A DNA stretch of 64,000 nucleotides, taken from an uncultured Butyricimonas sp. Its GTDB lineage: Bacteria > Bacteroidota > Bacteroidia > Bacteroidales > Marinifilaceae. Of this stretch, positions 46,334 to 55,180 are shown in pieces (the stretch's first letter is position 1; the number at the start of each line of letters is the position of its first letter). The stretch covers positions 62,001-126,000 of the forward strand of contig CALUHX010000001.1 in the NCBI GenBank assembly GCA_944320555.1, in the 5' to 3' direction. Both the position numbers and the translations under genes were made by a program. The notes under the pieces were generated by a model that made no database searches, was not told the DNA's origin, and saw nothing but the letters and a program-made list of their open reading frames with translations.

Positions 46334-49300
46334 ATGGGCAAGATTCATAAATTGACAAAAGAGAAACAGACCATATATCCAGCCACCATAACTGATGCGG
46401 TCGTTCATCCCGATCTGAAAGTCTCGACCTCCAAACTCATCGAGGAAATCAATGTCAGCAAACTGTTCCCAACCGGAGGAATTGACGGGAGCAATAAATA
46501 CACCCTTGAAACCGCAATAGCCAAGATTCCGAAATCACTCCAAACCGTCGGGATAAAATGTTCGTTTTTGGGCGAGGACGGTACGCTGGAGGTCTGGGAA
46601 TTTCAAGGCGGAACGTTCACCTTAACAAAAAATTGGTGGAAACAAATAGCCAATCCAGACTTAATCAATAGGGGAATATTCATGCCCGATAGCTCTCTTG
46701 TCAACTTGAACAATGGGGTGATACTTGATTTCAAGATAGTCACAGGGATTGACGAGACAAAGGAATATTACATCGCATATATCCGACCTAAAAATCCGTT
46801 GATTCAGATACAAGACGAAACCGAGGCGGTCGTTGCCCAATATTACCCCAACACCCAGGATACGACCGCCACCGGAATAGAAACATTCACATTGTCTGCT
46901 GGAGGAAAAACGGAACGATTCCAAATAACCGTCAATTGGGATGCCGTTGGGGACAAGATCTCGTTCGGGAAATCTTTACACATAAACAAGAAAAACGTAA
47001 TTCCGAAAGAAGAAAAGAATTTGGATTTAATCAATAGGGGCATATTCATGCCCGACAGCAACCTTTATGACTTGCCCGCTGGCGCAGTGTTAAATTTTGG
47101 AGTAGTATCTGGAATCAAGGAAGAGAAGGAGTATTACCTGAGTTATGTATACGCCAAGACAGGATTGGTTCAAATTGTGGACCAAGACGGCAATATTGTG
47201 TCCCAATATTATAACAATGGGCAGAAAAGTGGAATAGAACAGATAACCGTCGGCACATTTAACTCTACGGGAGGCAATACCGAAGTGTTCCGTATTTTTG
47301 TGAATTGGGACGCAGCCGGTGATTTCAGGGATTCTAGTAGACTTTTACATATTAATAAGAAAAACTATTTTGTATATATTGATGAAATTGCCGAGAATGT
47401 TGCCATTTTGGAGGACGAAGTCGAAGATGTGAAAGAAACCACATTGAATAAGGAGGAATTTCAAGAAACCCTTGTGGTCAATGACAAATTTAACGGGATG
47501 CAGACATGGGGGCTCGACCACAGCAAGAGGGAGCTGTTTATTGGTAAAATATTGGCGATGTGGGGAGACGAACTGCCGGAAGAACCGATATACATTGCCC
47601 ATATACAGAATAAGATTGCCGAACATGGTGTTCTTATACAAATAGCCACTACGACAAATGCCGAAGACGGAACGGTAATATCCCAATATGACATCGCATC
47701 TCCAAGCGAGGTCAAGACGGGAATAGAGGACATTGTTTTAACCAAAGTGGGAACTAATGGAAAGGAGTTCCACATGACGGTTGATTGGGATAACATATCT
47801 GATGACATCAGACCGGATTACATACAGGTCATATCCTTGCCTAAAACGAAAAGTAAGGGGAGCGTTGAATCAAGACTTGACGATGCTGAATCAAGGCTTG
47901 ACGATGTATTCGAACCGCTTTTTTATGATACGGAATCACCAGATTTGACCTACGTGCAAAACGGAGTGATATTGGACGTCTGGAATGTCAATTGTCCTTC
48001 GAATGTCCCTCTTTATTTGGGATATTTGAGAAATAACGATTCACCTATTGTTCAATTTTGGTCTGTTCAAGGGGACCATACTAAAATATTGGCTCAATAT
48101 TATAAGGCTAATACTCAGCCTCAAACAGGTATCCAAGATGTTGAGGTAACCGGATTGTCGGATACCCCATTGAAGGGTTGTTCTTTTATAATGAGGATAA
48201 ACTGGGATTTAATCGGGGCGTCCTTGATAAAAACAGACCTCGTGATGAACACGAGCATTTTGCGGAAGTCGCCTAATAGCAACGCATTCGGGCGTATTCA
48301 TGAATTAGAGGAGTCCTCTGCTCCCAAATATTTGCAGAATGAATTGTATTTGAACGTGTTTGGAGATGTAATCCCGGAATCTTTCAAAAAGAAATGGTTT
48401 AACGCCGAGAAAGATTTGGAGATTCTTTTACTTGGCGACTCTCTTGTGGGACTTGAAAACTCATCAGGAGAAATACCGGAATCGGAGGCTATGTTCCTAC
48501 CTCCTTCCATGAATTATTACCATTGGACATGGGGATTATGGCAGAGGATTGTGAAAAACAAGCCTGTTTACGACAGACTCGATGCGGTTAGAAACGAAAC
48601 GCCTTCTTTTACCCAAACAGGTGATTTCGAGTTTGTGGGCACTGCTGGAGACGGTGACAAGTTCAATGAACCGAGTACATTCGGGGAATGGAGCGTGGCC
48701 GTAAAAACCTTTCAATGCAACGCCGCCAATGCTTCGGTGCAATTTTCGTGGGATTTGGATTCTTACGAGAAATTGAACATCATCCACAGCCTTAATCCGG
48801 ACGGAGCTCCTTGTAAAATTACGGTGAGCGGAGGTGACGGGAAAATTGAAGTGTCGATAGACAAATCTTCGTGGGTTGAGGCGAACAATTTTGCGGTTGA
48901 CCAGAATAGCAACCCCGACAATTTGGACGCCACTCAATGTTCCCAACAAGGTCACACTTTACACCAGCGTCATAGACGGATATGGATGAGAAGAAAGGAA
49001 GGGGCCGTCGGAATTCAAACGATCACTTTCGCCCGCACGGATTCGGACATTTCCAAATATATGTACTTTTGGGGAACAGAGCGTTGGAATCAAGCCACGG
49101 TGATTATACAAAACATCGGACGTGGCGGTCGGACAACTGCTTTGTTGAACCAAAACATATCCGATGTCGTGGACAGGAATCCCGATTTGGTCATTCATTC
49201 CCTGTCGTTGGCAAATGAACAAAACATCGTGATAGGAACCCCAGAAGATGAGAGTTACAGTTTGATGCGTGATTATAATGACTTCTTTTTTGGGGGAAAT

Positions 49301-49702
49301 GAAACAAGACCTGAATATATTAAACCACGTTCTATGCTTACGAAATCGGACAATTATACTAAATGGGCGTATTTGGTTGTGATTCCTCATGGAAGAGGAA
49401 CTTATTTTGACGGAAACACGCTAAAAAACGAATCGACAGATTTGACGATATTTCCTTATTACAAGTACCGTAAGATGGGAGAATATATAAGGGAAAACGG
49501 GGAAGCGTATGACGGATTGTCCATAATAAACCTGTTTGACCAGTTGATACATGAGGGGATGTATAGAGGCATGACAATGGAGGACACATTTTCAGGAACT
49601 TCTCAGAATCCGGATTCCTTTACGAGCGATAGCGTCCACCTCAACAGATTGGGTTCTTTGATGTGGACGAAATATTTATCTCCTTTGTTTGATAAAATAT
49701 GA
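46334..49702 (+). CDS. Phase-variable tail fibre, expressed form with SGNH esterase-like domain
   Basis: The 1,122-residue protein has a fixed N-terminus (residues 1-70) encoded outside the invertible segment. From T71 (TVGIKCSF) onward it is encoded inside it. Three or four diverged jelly-roll-like modules follow, with recurring LINRGIFMPDS, KEYYxxYxxxK, GIExxTxxxxG and VNWDAxGD motifs, at about 110-625. A C-terminal SGNH/GDSL-like hydrolase domain then has LLLGDSLVG (Ser703) and SDSVHLNRLG (D1099, H1102). Such domains deacetylate surface polysaccharides. It is probably the receptor-binding fibre or depolymerase. Inversion would swap everything after residue 70 for the silent cassette. Confidence 0.85.
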   Translation: MGKIHKLTKEKQTIYPATITDAVVHPDLKVSTSKLIEEINVSKLFPTGGIDGSNKYTLETAIAKIPKSLQTVGIKCSFLGEDGTLEVWEFQGGTFTLTKNWWKQIANPDLINRGIFMPDSSLVNLNNGVILDFKIVTGIDETKEYYIAYIRPKNPLIQIQDETEAVVAQYYPNTQDTTATGIETFTLSAGGKTERFQITVNWDAVGDKISFGKSLHINKKNVIPKEEKNLDLINRGIFMPDSNLYDLPAGAVLNFGVVSGIKEEKEYYLSYVYAKTGLVQIVDQDGNIVSQYYNNGQKSGIEQITVGTFNSTGGNTEVFRIFVNWDAAGDFRDSSRLLHINKKNYFVYIDEIAENVAILEDEVEDVKETTLNKEEFQETLVVNDKFNGMQTWGLDHSKRELFIGKILAMWGDELPEEPIYIAHIQNKIAEHGVLIQIATTTNAEDGTVISQYDIASPSEVKTGIEDIVLTKVGTNGKEFHMTVDWDNISDDIRPDYIQVISLPKTKSKGSVESRLDDAESRLDDVFEPLFYDTESPDLTYVQNGVILDVWNVNCPSNVPLYLGYLRNNDSPIVQFWSVQGDHTKILAQYYKANTQPQTGIQDVEVTGLSDTPLKGCSFIMRINWDLIGASLIKTDLVMNTSILRKSPNSNAFGRIHELEESSAPKYLQNELYLNVFGDVIPESFKKKWFNAEKDLEILLLGDSLVGLENSSGEIPESEAMFLPPSMNYYHWTWGLWQRIVKNKPVYDRLDAVRNETPSFTQTGDFEFVGTAGDGDKFNEPSTFGEWSVAVKTFQCNAANASVQFSWDLDSYEKLNIIHSLNPDGAPCKITVSGGDGKIEVSIDKSSWVEANNFAVDQNSNPDNLDATQCSQQGHTLHQRHRRIWMRRKEGAVGIQTITFARTDSDISKYMYFWGTERWNQATVIIQNIGRGGRTTALLNQNISDVVDRNPDLVIHSLSLANEQNIVIGTPEDESYSLMRDYNDFFFGGNETRPEYIKPRSMLTKSDNYTKWAYLVVIPHGRGTYFDGNTLKNESTDLTIFPYYKYRKMGEYIRENGEAYDGLSIINLFDQLIHEGMYRGMTMEDTFSGTSQNPDSFTSDSVHLNRLGSLMWTKYLSPLFDKI
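46543..46569 (+). repeat. Left 27-bp inverted repeat (crossover site) of the invertible fibre segment
   Basis: The sequence beginning AACCGTCGGGATAAAATG is identical over 27 bases to the reverse complement of 51838-51864. It encodes TVGIKCSF in frame in both cassettes, so recombination preserves the reading frame. Confidence 0.93.
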
Positions 49703-49711
49703 GAGAAACAA

Positions 49712-49756
49712 AAAATAACTAATAGGCAGATAAAACATTTGCCTATTAGTTATTTT
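49712..49756. terminator. Bidirectional terminator between the fibre cassettes
   Basis: A perfect 17-bp stem (49712-49728 with 49740-49756) encloses an 11-nt loop, with A-run on the left and T-run on the right arms. It lies 10 bp after the cassette A stop and 62 bp from the cassette B stop, so it works in either orientation of the segment. Confidence 0.85.
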
Positions 49757-49817
49757 CTATTTGATTGTCAAGAACGACAATGACCTTTCATTGCCTTATC
49801 CTGTATGAGTATTCATA

Positions 49818-51869
49818 TCATTCCACATAATCAATCCGTACCACACATTCTCCTTTTATGCTTTTCAGTCCACTAATATCCGTAGTTTTGCGATAATATT
49901 TATTGTATTGAGTATGATTATATACCACTAATTGATTTTTATCATCATCATCCCCAAATATTATCTTGGATGATATTCTCAAGACGATGTTATTCCCTTT
50001 ATAGTAAATGGTTCGATCCCCATAAGATAGGAATTGCTGAACTTGGGTTGGAGTACCAGTTCCCATATTTGTTAATTCGAAAGATTCGCCCATAGCTTGC
50101 TCGGAAACATATCTGTCAACACACACAATCCCAAAATATGCGTAAAAGGGTATTTGTTCCACAAAATCGATTCTGTTTATTGTCCTATACCCCCCCGTGG
50201 TTATCTCGGTTTCTTTCATATGCCAAGCAATTTGTCGCCCTACGTTTGTTGGAGAATCATCCTGATTAGCGGATTCATACAATGCGGATTTTTGTTTGTA
50301 AAAGAAATTCCGACACTCTGTTAAAGGTAAATCCTGTTTGCTCAATTCAAGAATAGTATGATCTGCAAAAAATTCCACGAATCCCCCCTCTAAATCCAAA
50401 CTTTCATCCCCATGGTATCCTCCCGTAAAATCTTTTTTCACGGGATTAGTCTGGCGCAAAACAAATTCGCTTTCCCCATCAGTAAGTATCCTATTTTCGC
50501 TCCTTATCATTGTAGTACCATCATATGAGTATATTTCGGCTTTGACAATTCTCCAGCATTTTGATATGCCCATGGGAGATGAATTGTGCATCGTCCATAA
50601 TCCAATCATATATCCCACATACATGTCTTCATTTATCTGAACATAGATTATCAGATGACTTTCCACATCCCAATTTGCTGATTCAGCGACGTATTGATAA
50701 AACATACGTTTTGTCGTGATGACCTGAGACAATGCTTGTACCTGACTATCTAAATCCGAAATCCGTTTTGTGACATCAGTCGTATTACTAATTGTTAATT
50801 CAACATCCGTGCCTTTAACCAGATTTACGTAATTACTAAACGTGTTTTCTGACAGATAGGATACATAAGCTATATCACACATACAAAAAGAGGTCATTCC
50901 ACCCAAATTTGTCATTTTCATTGGGAGTGATGAATTTACAGAAGGCGAAGTGGCGGGGGCAAGCAATTCGCCATCCACATATAGATTATAAACAAATCCA
51001 TTGGAATTATCAACACAAATGACTCTTAGGGTCTGCCATTCCCCTCTTTTGATTTTTTCGTTTGTATAAATATACCTCGCCGATTGCACGTTCACATAAA
51101 TTGTATTGTCATTGTAATAACCGATATATGTATTGCTGAACCCCGGATTTGAACCAACAATAAGATTAAACGCCTGATTGTAGGTGTTGTTCTTGTATGT
51201 ACGTTGTCTTATTTCAACAAAATCCCCAATCTCCTGTAAACAAATTGGTTTTGGCAACACAAACAAAGAAGTAGTTCCATTAAAGTGATTATATTGGATC
51301 GTCTGTCCTCCTTTTATACTCCCAAGTATGTCATTGATTGATTCTCCAATAGAATTGAAGTCTATGTTTTTCATATTATTATTAAGGATCCAATTTTCGA
51401 TGCCTGGATTTCGACGAATATCGGATGCCAGCAAATTATTTATGACATATTTGCTGGCAGCATAATCTAGTCCTTTTTCTATTTGAGTCCAATCAAGTAT
51501 GACATAACCTTTCAGGGTGTTGTCGCCATAAAGTGATATCACTTCTTCTGCTTCCGGATCCTCAACTGTATTCAAGTCACAAATTTGAGAAGAAGATGTT
51601 GTGTCATAAATAGCAAACCGCCAATTGTCACCAACTTCCTTGCTTCTATAAAAATGATTTATGATATATTTATGAGAAGAATCTATCCCTATTAAATACA
51701 ATTCCACAACAGCTTTGTCGAGCGGAGGATTGAATACCCGAGTCAAAAATTTATTGTTATCAATTGAAATCCAGCTACCAACATCCCCCCAATATCCGCC
51801 TTGATATTCCCAGATTTCCAGCTCCCCGGCATCGTTTAAAAACGAACATTTTATCCCGACGGTTGACAA
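49818..51869 (-). CDS. Silent alternative fibre cassette with LamG-like domain
   Basis: The 683-codon frame begins with TTG TCA ACC GTC GGG and shares TVGIKCSF and WEYQGG with residue 71 onward of the expressed fibre, but lacks its 70-residue N-terminus. After one module related to those of cassette A (YLIGIDSSHKYIINHFYRSKE), a concanavalin/LamG-like domain spans about residues 195-345. Its key segment is GEWQTLRVICVDNSNGFVYNLYVDGEL. A coiled-coil stretch RISDLDSQVQALSQVI and a long C-terminal region follow. It has no ribosome-binding site of its own. It would become the C-terminus of the fibre after inversion, giving a different receptor specificity. Confidence 0.85.
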   Translation of the reverse strand: MSTVGIKCSFLNDAGELEIWEYQGGYWGDVGSWISIDNNKFLTRVFNPPLDKAVVELYLIGIDSSHKYIINHFYRSKEVGDNWRFAIYDTTSSSQICDLNTVEDPEAEEVISLYGDNTLKGYVILDWTQIEKGLDYAASKYVINNLLASDIRRNPGIENWILNNNMKNIDFNSIGESINDILGSIKGGQTIQYNHFNGTTSLFVLPKPICLQEIGDFVEIRQRTYKNNTYNQAFNLIVGSNPGFSNTYIGYYNDNTIYVNVQSARYIYTNEKIKRGEWQTLRVICVDNSNGFVYNLYVDGELLAPATSPSVNSSLPMKMTNLGGMTSFCMCDIAYVSYLSENTFSNYVNLVKGTDVELTISNTTDVTKRISDLDSQVQALSQVITTKRMFYQYVAESANWDVESHLIIYVQINEDMYVGYMIGLWTMHNSSPMGISKCWRIVKAEIYSYDGTTMIRSENRILTDGESEFVLRQTNPVKKDFTGGYHGDESLDLEGGFVEFFADHTILELSKQDLPLTECRNFFYKQKSALYESANQDDSPTNVGRQIAWHMKETEITTGGYRTINRIDFVEQIPFYAYFGIVCVDRYVSEQAMGESFELTNMGTGTPTQVQQFLSYGDRTIYYKGNNIVLRISSKIIFGDDDDKNQLVVYNHTQYNKYYRKTTDISGLKSIKGECVVRIDYVE
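51838..51864 (-). repeat. Right 27-bp inverted repeat (crossover site) of the invertible fibre segment
   Basis: Exact reverse complement of 46543-46569. The recombinase stop codon (51874-51876) is 9 bp to its right. Confidence 0.93.
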
Positions 51870-51873
51870 GTAT

Positions 51874-52467
51874 CTAACGCAAATCCTTTACCGTCAGAAA
51901 CTCGTGAATTGTACTAACATGGACGCCATAAAGTTTTGACAACTGCACTTTTGTTATTCCTGTGGACAGCATTGCCCTCAATTGCTCCTCTTTCCCATCC
52001 AAAATGCGTTTTCCTGAGCCTTTGGGACGACCGAGCCGTATTCCATCCGCTTTCTTCCGAGCCAAAGCCTCCTTTGTCCGTTGACTTATCAATTTCCGCT
52101 CTATTTCCGCTGAGATACCGAATGCAAAGGCAAGCACTTTGCTGGTTATATCATCTCCAAGACGGTAGTTATCCTTTATCGTCCAGACCTTAGCCCCTAT
52201 CTCCATACAGTGGTTGAGTATGGACATTATCATAAAAAGTGACCTCCCCAAGCGGCTTATTTCCGAGCAGATAATAATATCGTCTTTCCTCACTCCTTTC
52301 AGCAGTTTGCCAAGCCTGCGTTTATCCACTTCCTTTGTCCCGCTTATGGTCTCGCTAATCCATTTGTCCACCTGTAAATCGTTCTCTTCACAAAACTTAT
52401 TTATCTCGAAACGCTGGTTCTCGACCGTCTGACGATCTGTACTCACTCTAATATATCCGTAAATCAT
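51874..52467 (-). CDS. Serine recombinase, DNA-invertase (Pin/Hin) type
   Basis: From ATG 52467 the protein has 197 residues, the size of Hin/Gin/Pin invertases. The N-terminal catalytic domain starts IYGYIRVSTDRQTVENQ with the active-site serine in RVST (about residue 9). It continues with ISRLGRSLF (catalytic arginines) and the AFGISAEIERKLISQRTKEAL helix. A helix-turn-helix, LSKLYGVHVSTIHEFL, closes the protein. It lies directly beside the right crossover site and is almost certainly the enzyme that flips the fibre segment. It is transcribed toward the silent cassette. An upstream in-frame extension of 46 codons has no support. Confidence 0.92.
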   Translation of the reverse strand: MIYGYIRVSTDRQTVENQRFEINKFCEENDLQVDKWISETISGTKEVDKRRLGKLLKGVRKDDIIICSEISRLGRSLFMIMSILNHCMEIGAKVWTIKDNYRLGDDITSKVLAFAFGISAEIERKLISQRTKEALARKKADGIRLGRPKGSGKRILDGKEEQLRAMLSTGITKVQLSKLYGVHVSTIHEFLTVKDLR

Positions 52468-52488
52468 ATCTACTTTGTTTTTGATATG

Positions 52489-52496
52489 CAAACATA
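52489..52496 (-). promoter_or_regulatory. -7 promoter element of the recombinase gene
   Basis: Minus-strand TATGTTTG matches TAnnTTTG, 21 bp upstream of the recombinase ATG. It lies outside the invertible segment, so recombinase expression should not depend on orientation. Confidence 0.5.
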
Positions 52497-52585
52497 GCAG
52501 GCATGACTTAGCTATTATGCTTTTCAAATATTGAATCAATGTTCCTATGTGTAATAAGATAAACCGGCTAACGACAACGCAGTTG

Positions 52586-52593
52586 GTACTTTT
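52586..52593 (+). promoter_or_regulatory. Promoter of the lysis genes
   Basis: TACTTTTG fits TAnnTTTG, 48 bp before the holin candidate. The surrounding TGGTACTTTTGT is identical to that in front of the portal gene. Confidence 0.55.
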
Positions 52594-52641
52594 GTATGCG
52601 AACAAGTTTTACCAAGTATATCACTTTATAAAATCAACAAC

Positions 52642-52878
52642 ATGAAGAAATTAATTGAATGGTTCAAACAGAGTAACAGATGGAAGCATCTGCTTGGCGG
52701 TTTCATAATCGGAGCGTTTTCATTCTCCGACTACTGCGCCCTTTATGCTTCTGCGATTTCGGCTGCGAGCCTTGAATACAAGGACAAGGCGTATGGCGGC
52801 AAATGGGATTGGATAGACTTCGGACTCACCGTAGCCGGGGCATGTGTAGGACGGTTAATCTTCCGTTGGTGGCTATGA
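52642..52878 (+). CDS. Putative holin
   Basis: This 78-residue protein has two hydrophobic segments (about 18-44 and 60-76) and a charged N-terminus. It is encoded first in a cluster with an amidase and a spanin-like gene. Size, membrane topology and position fit a holin that releases the endolysin, although no family signature is certain. Its stop overlaps the next start (ATGA). Confidence 0.55.
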   Translation: MKKLIEWFKQSNRWKHLLGGFIIGAFSFSDYCALYASAISAASLEYKDKAYGGKWDWIDFGLTVAGACVGRLIFRWWL

Positions 52879-53483
52879 ATGAGATACAGCAAACACTTGA
52901 TGTGGCAAAAGGTATCAGCGAATACGGCATAATGATAATCATCTGTGCCGTATTCCTGGTACTCGCCTCGGCTCTGATGATCGCATGTTTCAAATGGTTC
53001 AAGTCTGTCATTGAGAATATCATGAATGATTACTCCGACAGGCTTGAACGCCTACAGGAGACAGCCAACAAAAGCACTGAGGCCATGGTGGATATTTCGG
53101 AGGGGCTGATTTCGGAAACACAGCTGCGCATAAAGACTATTTCCGGAGTGTTCTTTGATTTGGCGACTGAGAAAGTATGCCGGATTATAAAGAAGATAAG
53201 GGAAGAAAATCACATCGCAGACAAAGAATCCACCATAGAGAAGATACATACTTTGCTTCGCAATCTATATGAGGACAGGAACAGCCGCTTTGACAATTTC
53301 CACTACCGGGGCAAACGGCTTTCGGAGTACAGCAATCCGGAATGGATTGACTGGGTTGCAAAAGTTATCGAGGGAGAGATATACAACGAAGCCGGAGCTA
53401 ACAACGGTCGGGCATATACCAATGTCAAAGCTGTGTACGACAACATCAAATTAGATTTTTATCACCGCATGACAAACCAATAA
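52875..53483 (+). CDS. Membrane-anchored coiled-coil protein of the lysis cluster
   Basis: The 202-residue protein (ATG at 52875) has one N-terminal transmembrane helix (about 17-42, YGIMIIICAVFLVLASALMI). A helical, partly coiled-coil domain (SVIENIMNDYSDRLERLQETANKSTEAM) follows, with a mixed C-terminal region. It is coupled by overlap to the holin candidate and ends 1 bp before the amidase. A role in lysis or lysis control is inferred from context. Confidence 0.6.
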   Translation: MNEIQQTLDVAKGISEYGIMIIICAVFLVLASALMIACFKWFKSVIENIMNDYSDRLERLQETANKSTEAMVDISEGLISETQLRIKTISGVFFDLATEKVCRIIKKIREENHIADKESTIEKIHTLLRNLYEDRNSRFDNFHYRGKRLSEYSNPEWIDWVAKVIEGEIYNEAGANNGRAYTNVKAVYDNIKLDFYHRMTNQ

Positions 53484-53484
53484 T

Positions 53485-54084
53485 ATGATTGTTCTTATAG
53501 ACAACGGACACGGAAAAGATACAGCAGGGAAGCGGTCGCCGGACGGCAGACTTCTGGAGTACGCCTATGCAAGGGAAATTGCATTGAGGGTGGAGAAAGC
53601 ACTTTGTGAAATGGGGTACGGTGGCACACGCATCGTCCCGGAAGAAAACGACATTCCCTTACCGGAGAGATGCAGCCGAGTAAACGACATTTGCAATAAA
53701 TCCGGTACAGATAATGTCATTCTTATCTCCATTCACTGCAACGCAGCCGGAAACGGATTACAATGGATGAGTGCCAGAGGCTGGGAAGCATGGACAAGCG
53801 TAGGAGACACCAATGCGGACATGCTCGCCACTTGCCTTTATGATGCCGCCGAGAAAGCCGGCTTCAAAATGCGCAAGGACATGACGGACGGAGATCCGGA
53901 CAAGGAGGGGCATCTGTACATCCTCAAACATACGCTTTGCCCGGCAGTACTGACCGAAAATTTATTCCAAGACAACAGGGAAGATGTAGAGTATCTGTTG
54001 AGCGAGGAGGGAAAGGAACAGATAACGAAACTGCATGTAGATGGTATAATCAAATATATCCGGGAGTATGTGGAAGCAGATTAA
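53485..54084 (+). CDS. N-acetylmuramoyl-L-alanine amidase (endolysin)
   Basis: This 199-residue Amidase_3 enzyme cleaves the amide bond between MurNAc and L-Ala of peptidoglycan. Zinc ligands are visible as H9 in DNGHGKD, E25 in RLLEYAY and the His of ISIHCNA. The catalytic glutamate is in VLTENLF. It has no signal peptide, so it depends on a holin. It overlaps the following gene by 17 bp. Confidence 0.92.
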   Translation: MIVLIDNGHGKDTAGKRSPDGRLLEYAYAREIALRVEKALCEMGYGGTRIVPEENDIPLPERCSRVNDICNKSGTDNVILISIHCNAAGNGLQWMSARGWEAWTSVGDTNADMLATCLYDAAEKAGFKMRKDMTDGDPDKEGHLYILKHTLCPAVLTENLFQDNREDVEYLLSEEGKEQITKLHVDGIIKYIREYVEAD

Positions 54085-54703
54085 AAATATCATTGCTGTG
54101 CTGTTAGTGGCGGCATTCATCGCCTCTCTGTACCTCAATGTGCGTTTCTGCATGATGAGGCGGGAGGGCATTGCCGTCAGCGACACCACACGAGTGACGA
54201 TATTCGACACTATTCCATATCCCATGCCTGTTCCTAAAGACAGTCTTGTTATCCGATACATTACGGAAAAGCTGCCGGTTAGCACGGAAACCGAGAATTT
54301 TAGCACGAAAAACAGCGATTTCAGTACAGGAAACGGCAACATTGCACAAGAAAATATTACGGGGAATGGCAACATTGCACAAGAAAATATTACGGGGAAT
54401 GGCAACATTTCTTCGGAAAATATTCCAGACAGCGCAGAAGTTGAAATTCCCATCACGCAAAAAGTTTATGAGAACAGCCTGTACAGGGCGTACGTCAGCG
54501 GTTATCGTCCGAACCTTGACAGCCTGATTATCTTTCCCCAGCATGACATTACTACCGTAACAAACGGATACACCTACCCGAAATCCCGGCAGAAGCGTTG
54601 GGGTATTGGCATACATGTCGGCTACGGCATGACAATGAGCAGAACTCCGCAGTTCACGCCTTATATCGGTTTCGGCATTTCGTATAACTTAATCACATTC
54701 TGA
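54068..54703 (+). CDS. Spanin-like membrane protein with 11-residue tandem repeat
   Basis: The 211-residue protein has one N-terminal membrane helix (about 5-25) and then a long extramembrane part containing about two and a half copies of an 11-residue unit (NGNIAQENITG, period 33 bp, about 54335-54420). It ends in a beta-rich C-terminus (GIGIHVGYGMTMSRTPQFTPYIGFGISYNL) like an outer-membrane-associated strand pair. I associate this layout with the DUF6808 family of Bacteroides phage and conjugative elements. Bridging inner and outer membranes during lysis is a reasonable inference. Confidence 0.6.
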   Translation: MWKQIKNIIAVLLVAAFIASLYLNVRFCMMRREGIAVSDTTRVTIFDTIPYPMPVPKDSLVIRYITEKLPVSTETENFSTKNSDFSTGNGNIAQENITGNGNIAQENITGNGNISSENIPDSAEVEIPITQKVYENSLYRAYVSGYRPNLDSLIIFPQHDITTVTNGYTYPKSRQKRWGIGIHVGYGMTMSRTPQFTPYIGFGISYNLITF

Positions 54704-54705
54704 TC

Positions 54706-55155
54706 ATGATAGAGGTAACATTGACAATAGACAAAGAAAGCGTGTATGAGGAGGTCGCACAGACCACATCATACACCGGAGCGAAAATGGATGATGAGGA
54801 CGCATACGAGCGCATATTCACAACTGACGATGACAAGTCGATGCTTGAACGGTTCTGGAACGAAAGCAAGAATACAATCGCCAACAGTCTCAAACGGATT
54901 CTTCTCAATGAGCAGGAGACGGACGGCACATATTCGTTGCAGCTTGGTCTGTCGAGTTCATTTGACGAAGCCCTTACAGACAGTATGCGTAGGAGCCTGT
55001 TTTCCTTTTTCGTGATGAACATCACTGCGAAATGGTACACATTCACCAACAAGCAGGAAGCGACAGGATACGCATCAGAAGCCGCCACATACATTGACGA
55101 CATCATGCGCAAGGCGTTTTTCAAGAAAAAACCGTCACGCCCGACATACAACTGA
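54706..55155 (+). CDS. Phage protein, paralogue 1 of 3
   Basis: A 149-residue acidic protein of unknown function. With the next two genes it shares a pattern: an N-terminal beta start, an acidic middle, an LxLxLPSSF/SNY-like strand, then a helix with DSMRRSLFSFFVMNITAKWYTFTNKQEA. The hydrophobic-W-[YFM]-[TS]-[FI]-TN core recurs in all three. It begins 2 bp after the spanin-like gene. Confidence 0.6.
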   Translation: MIEVTLTIDKESVYEEVAQTTSYTGAKMDDEDAYERIFTTDDDKSMLERFWNESKNTIANSLKRILLNEQETDGTYSLQLGLSSSFDEALTDSMRRSLFSFFVMNITAKWYTFTNKQEATGYASEAATYIDDIMRKAFFKKKPSRPTYN

Positions 55156-55180
55156 TTGTTTAATATAAAAAATTTTCATC

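Larger units (their letters stand above)
46543..51864. mobile_element. Invertible DNA segment with two alternative fibre cassettes
   Basis: A 5.3-kb segment is bounded by perfect 27-bp inverted repeats. It holds two convergent fibre C-terminal cassettes separated by a bidirectional terminator. A serine recombinase gene lies 9 bp outside the right repeat. In the present orientation cassette A is joined to the fixed N-terminal 70 codons. After inversion cassette B would be joined in frame, giving a 751-residue fibre. Confidence 0.88.

Noticed and set aside
51864..51869. Independent translation start of the silent fibre cassette at TTG
   Set aside because: There is no ribosome-binding site, and the frame is explained by its role as a cassette to be joined to the fixed N-terminus.
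52468..52605. A 46-codon N-terminal extension of the recombinase
   Set aside because: The extension spans the predicted promoter and precedes the universally conserved invertase start IYGYIRVST.
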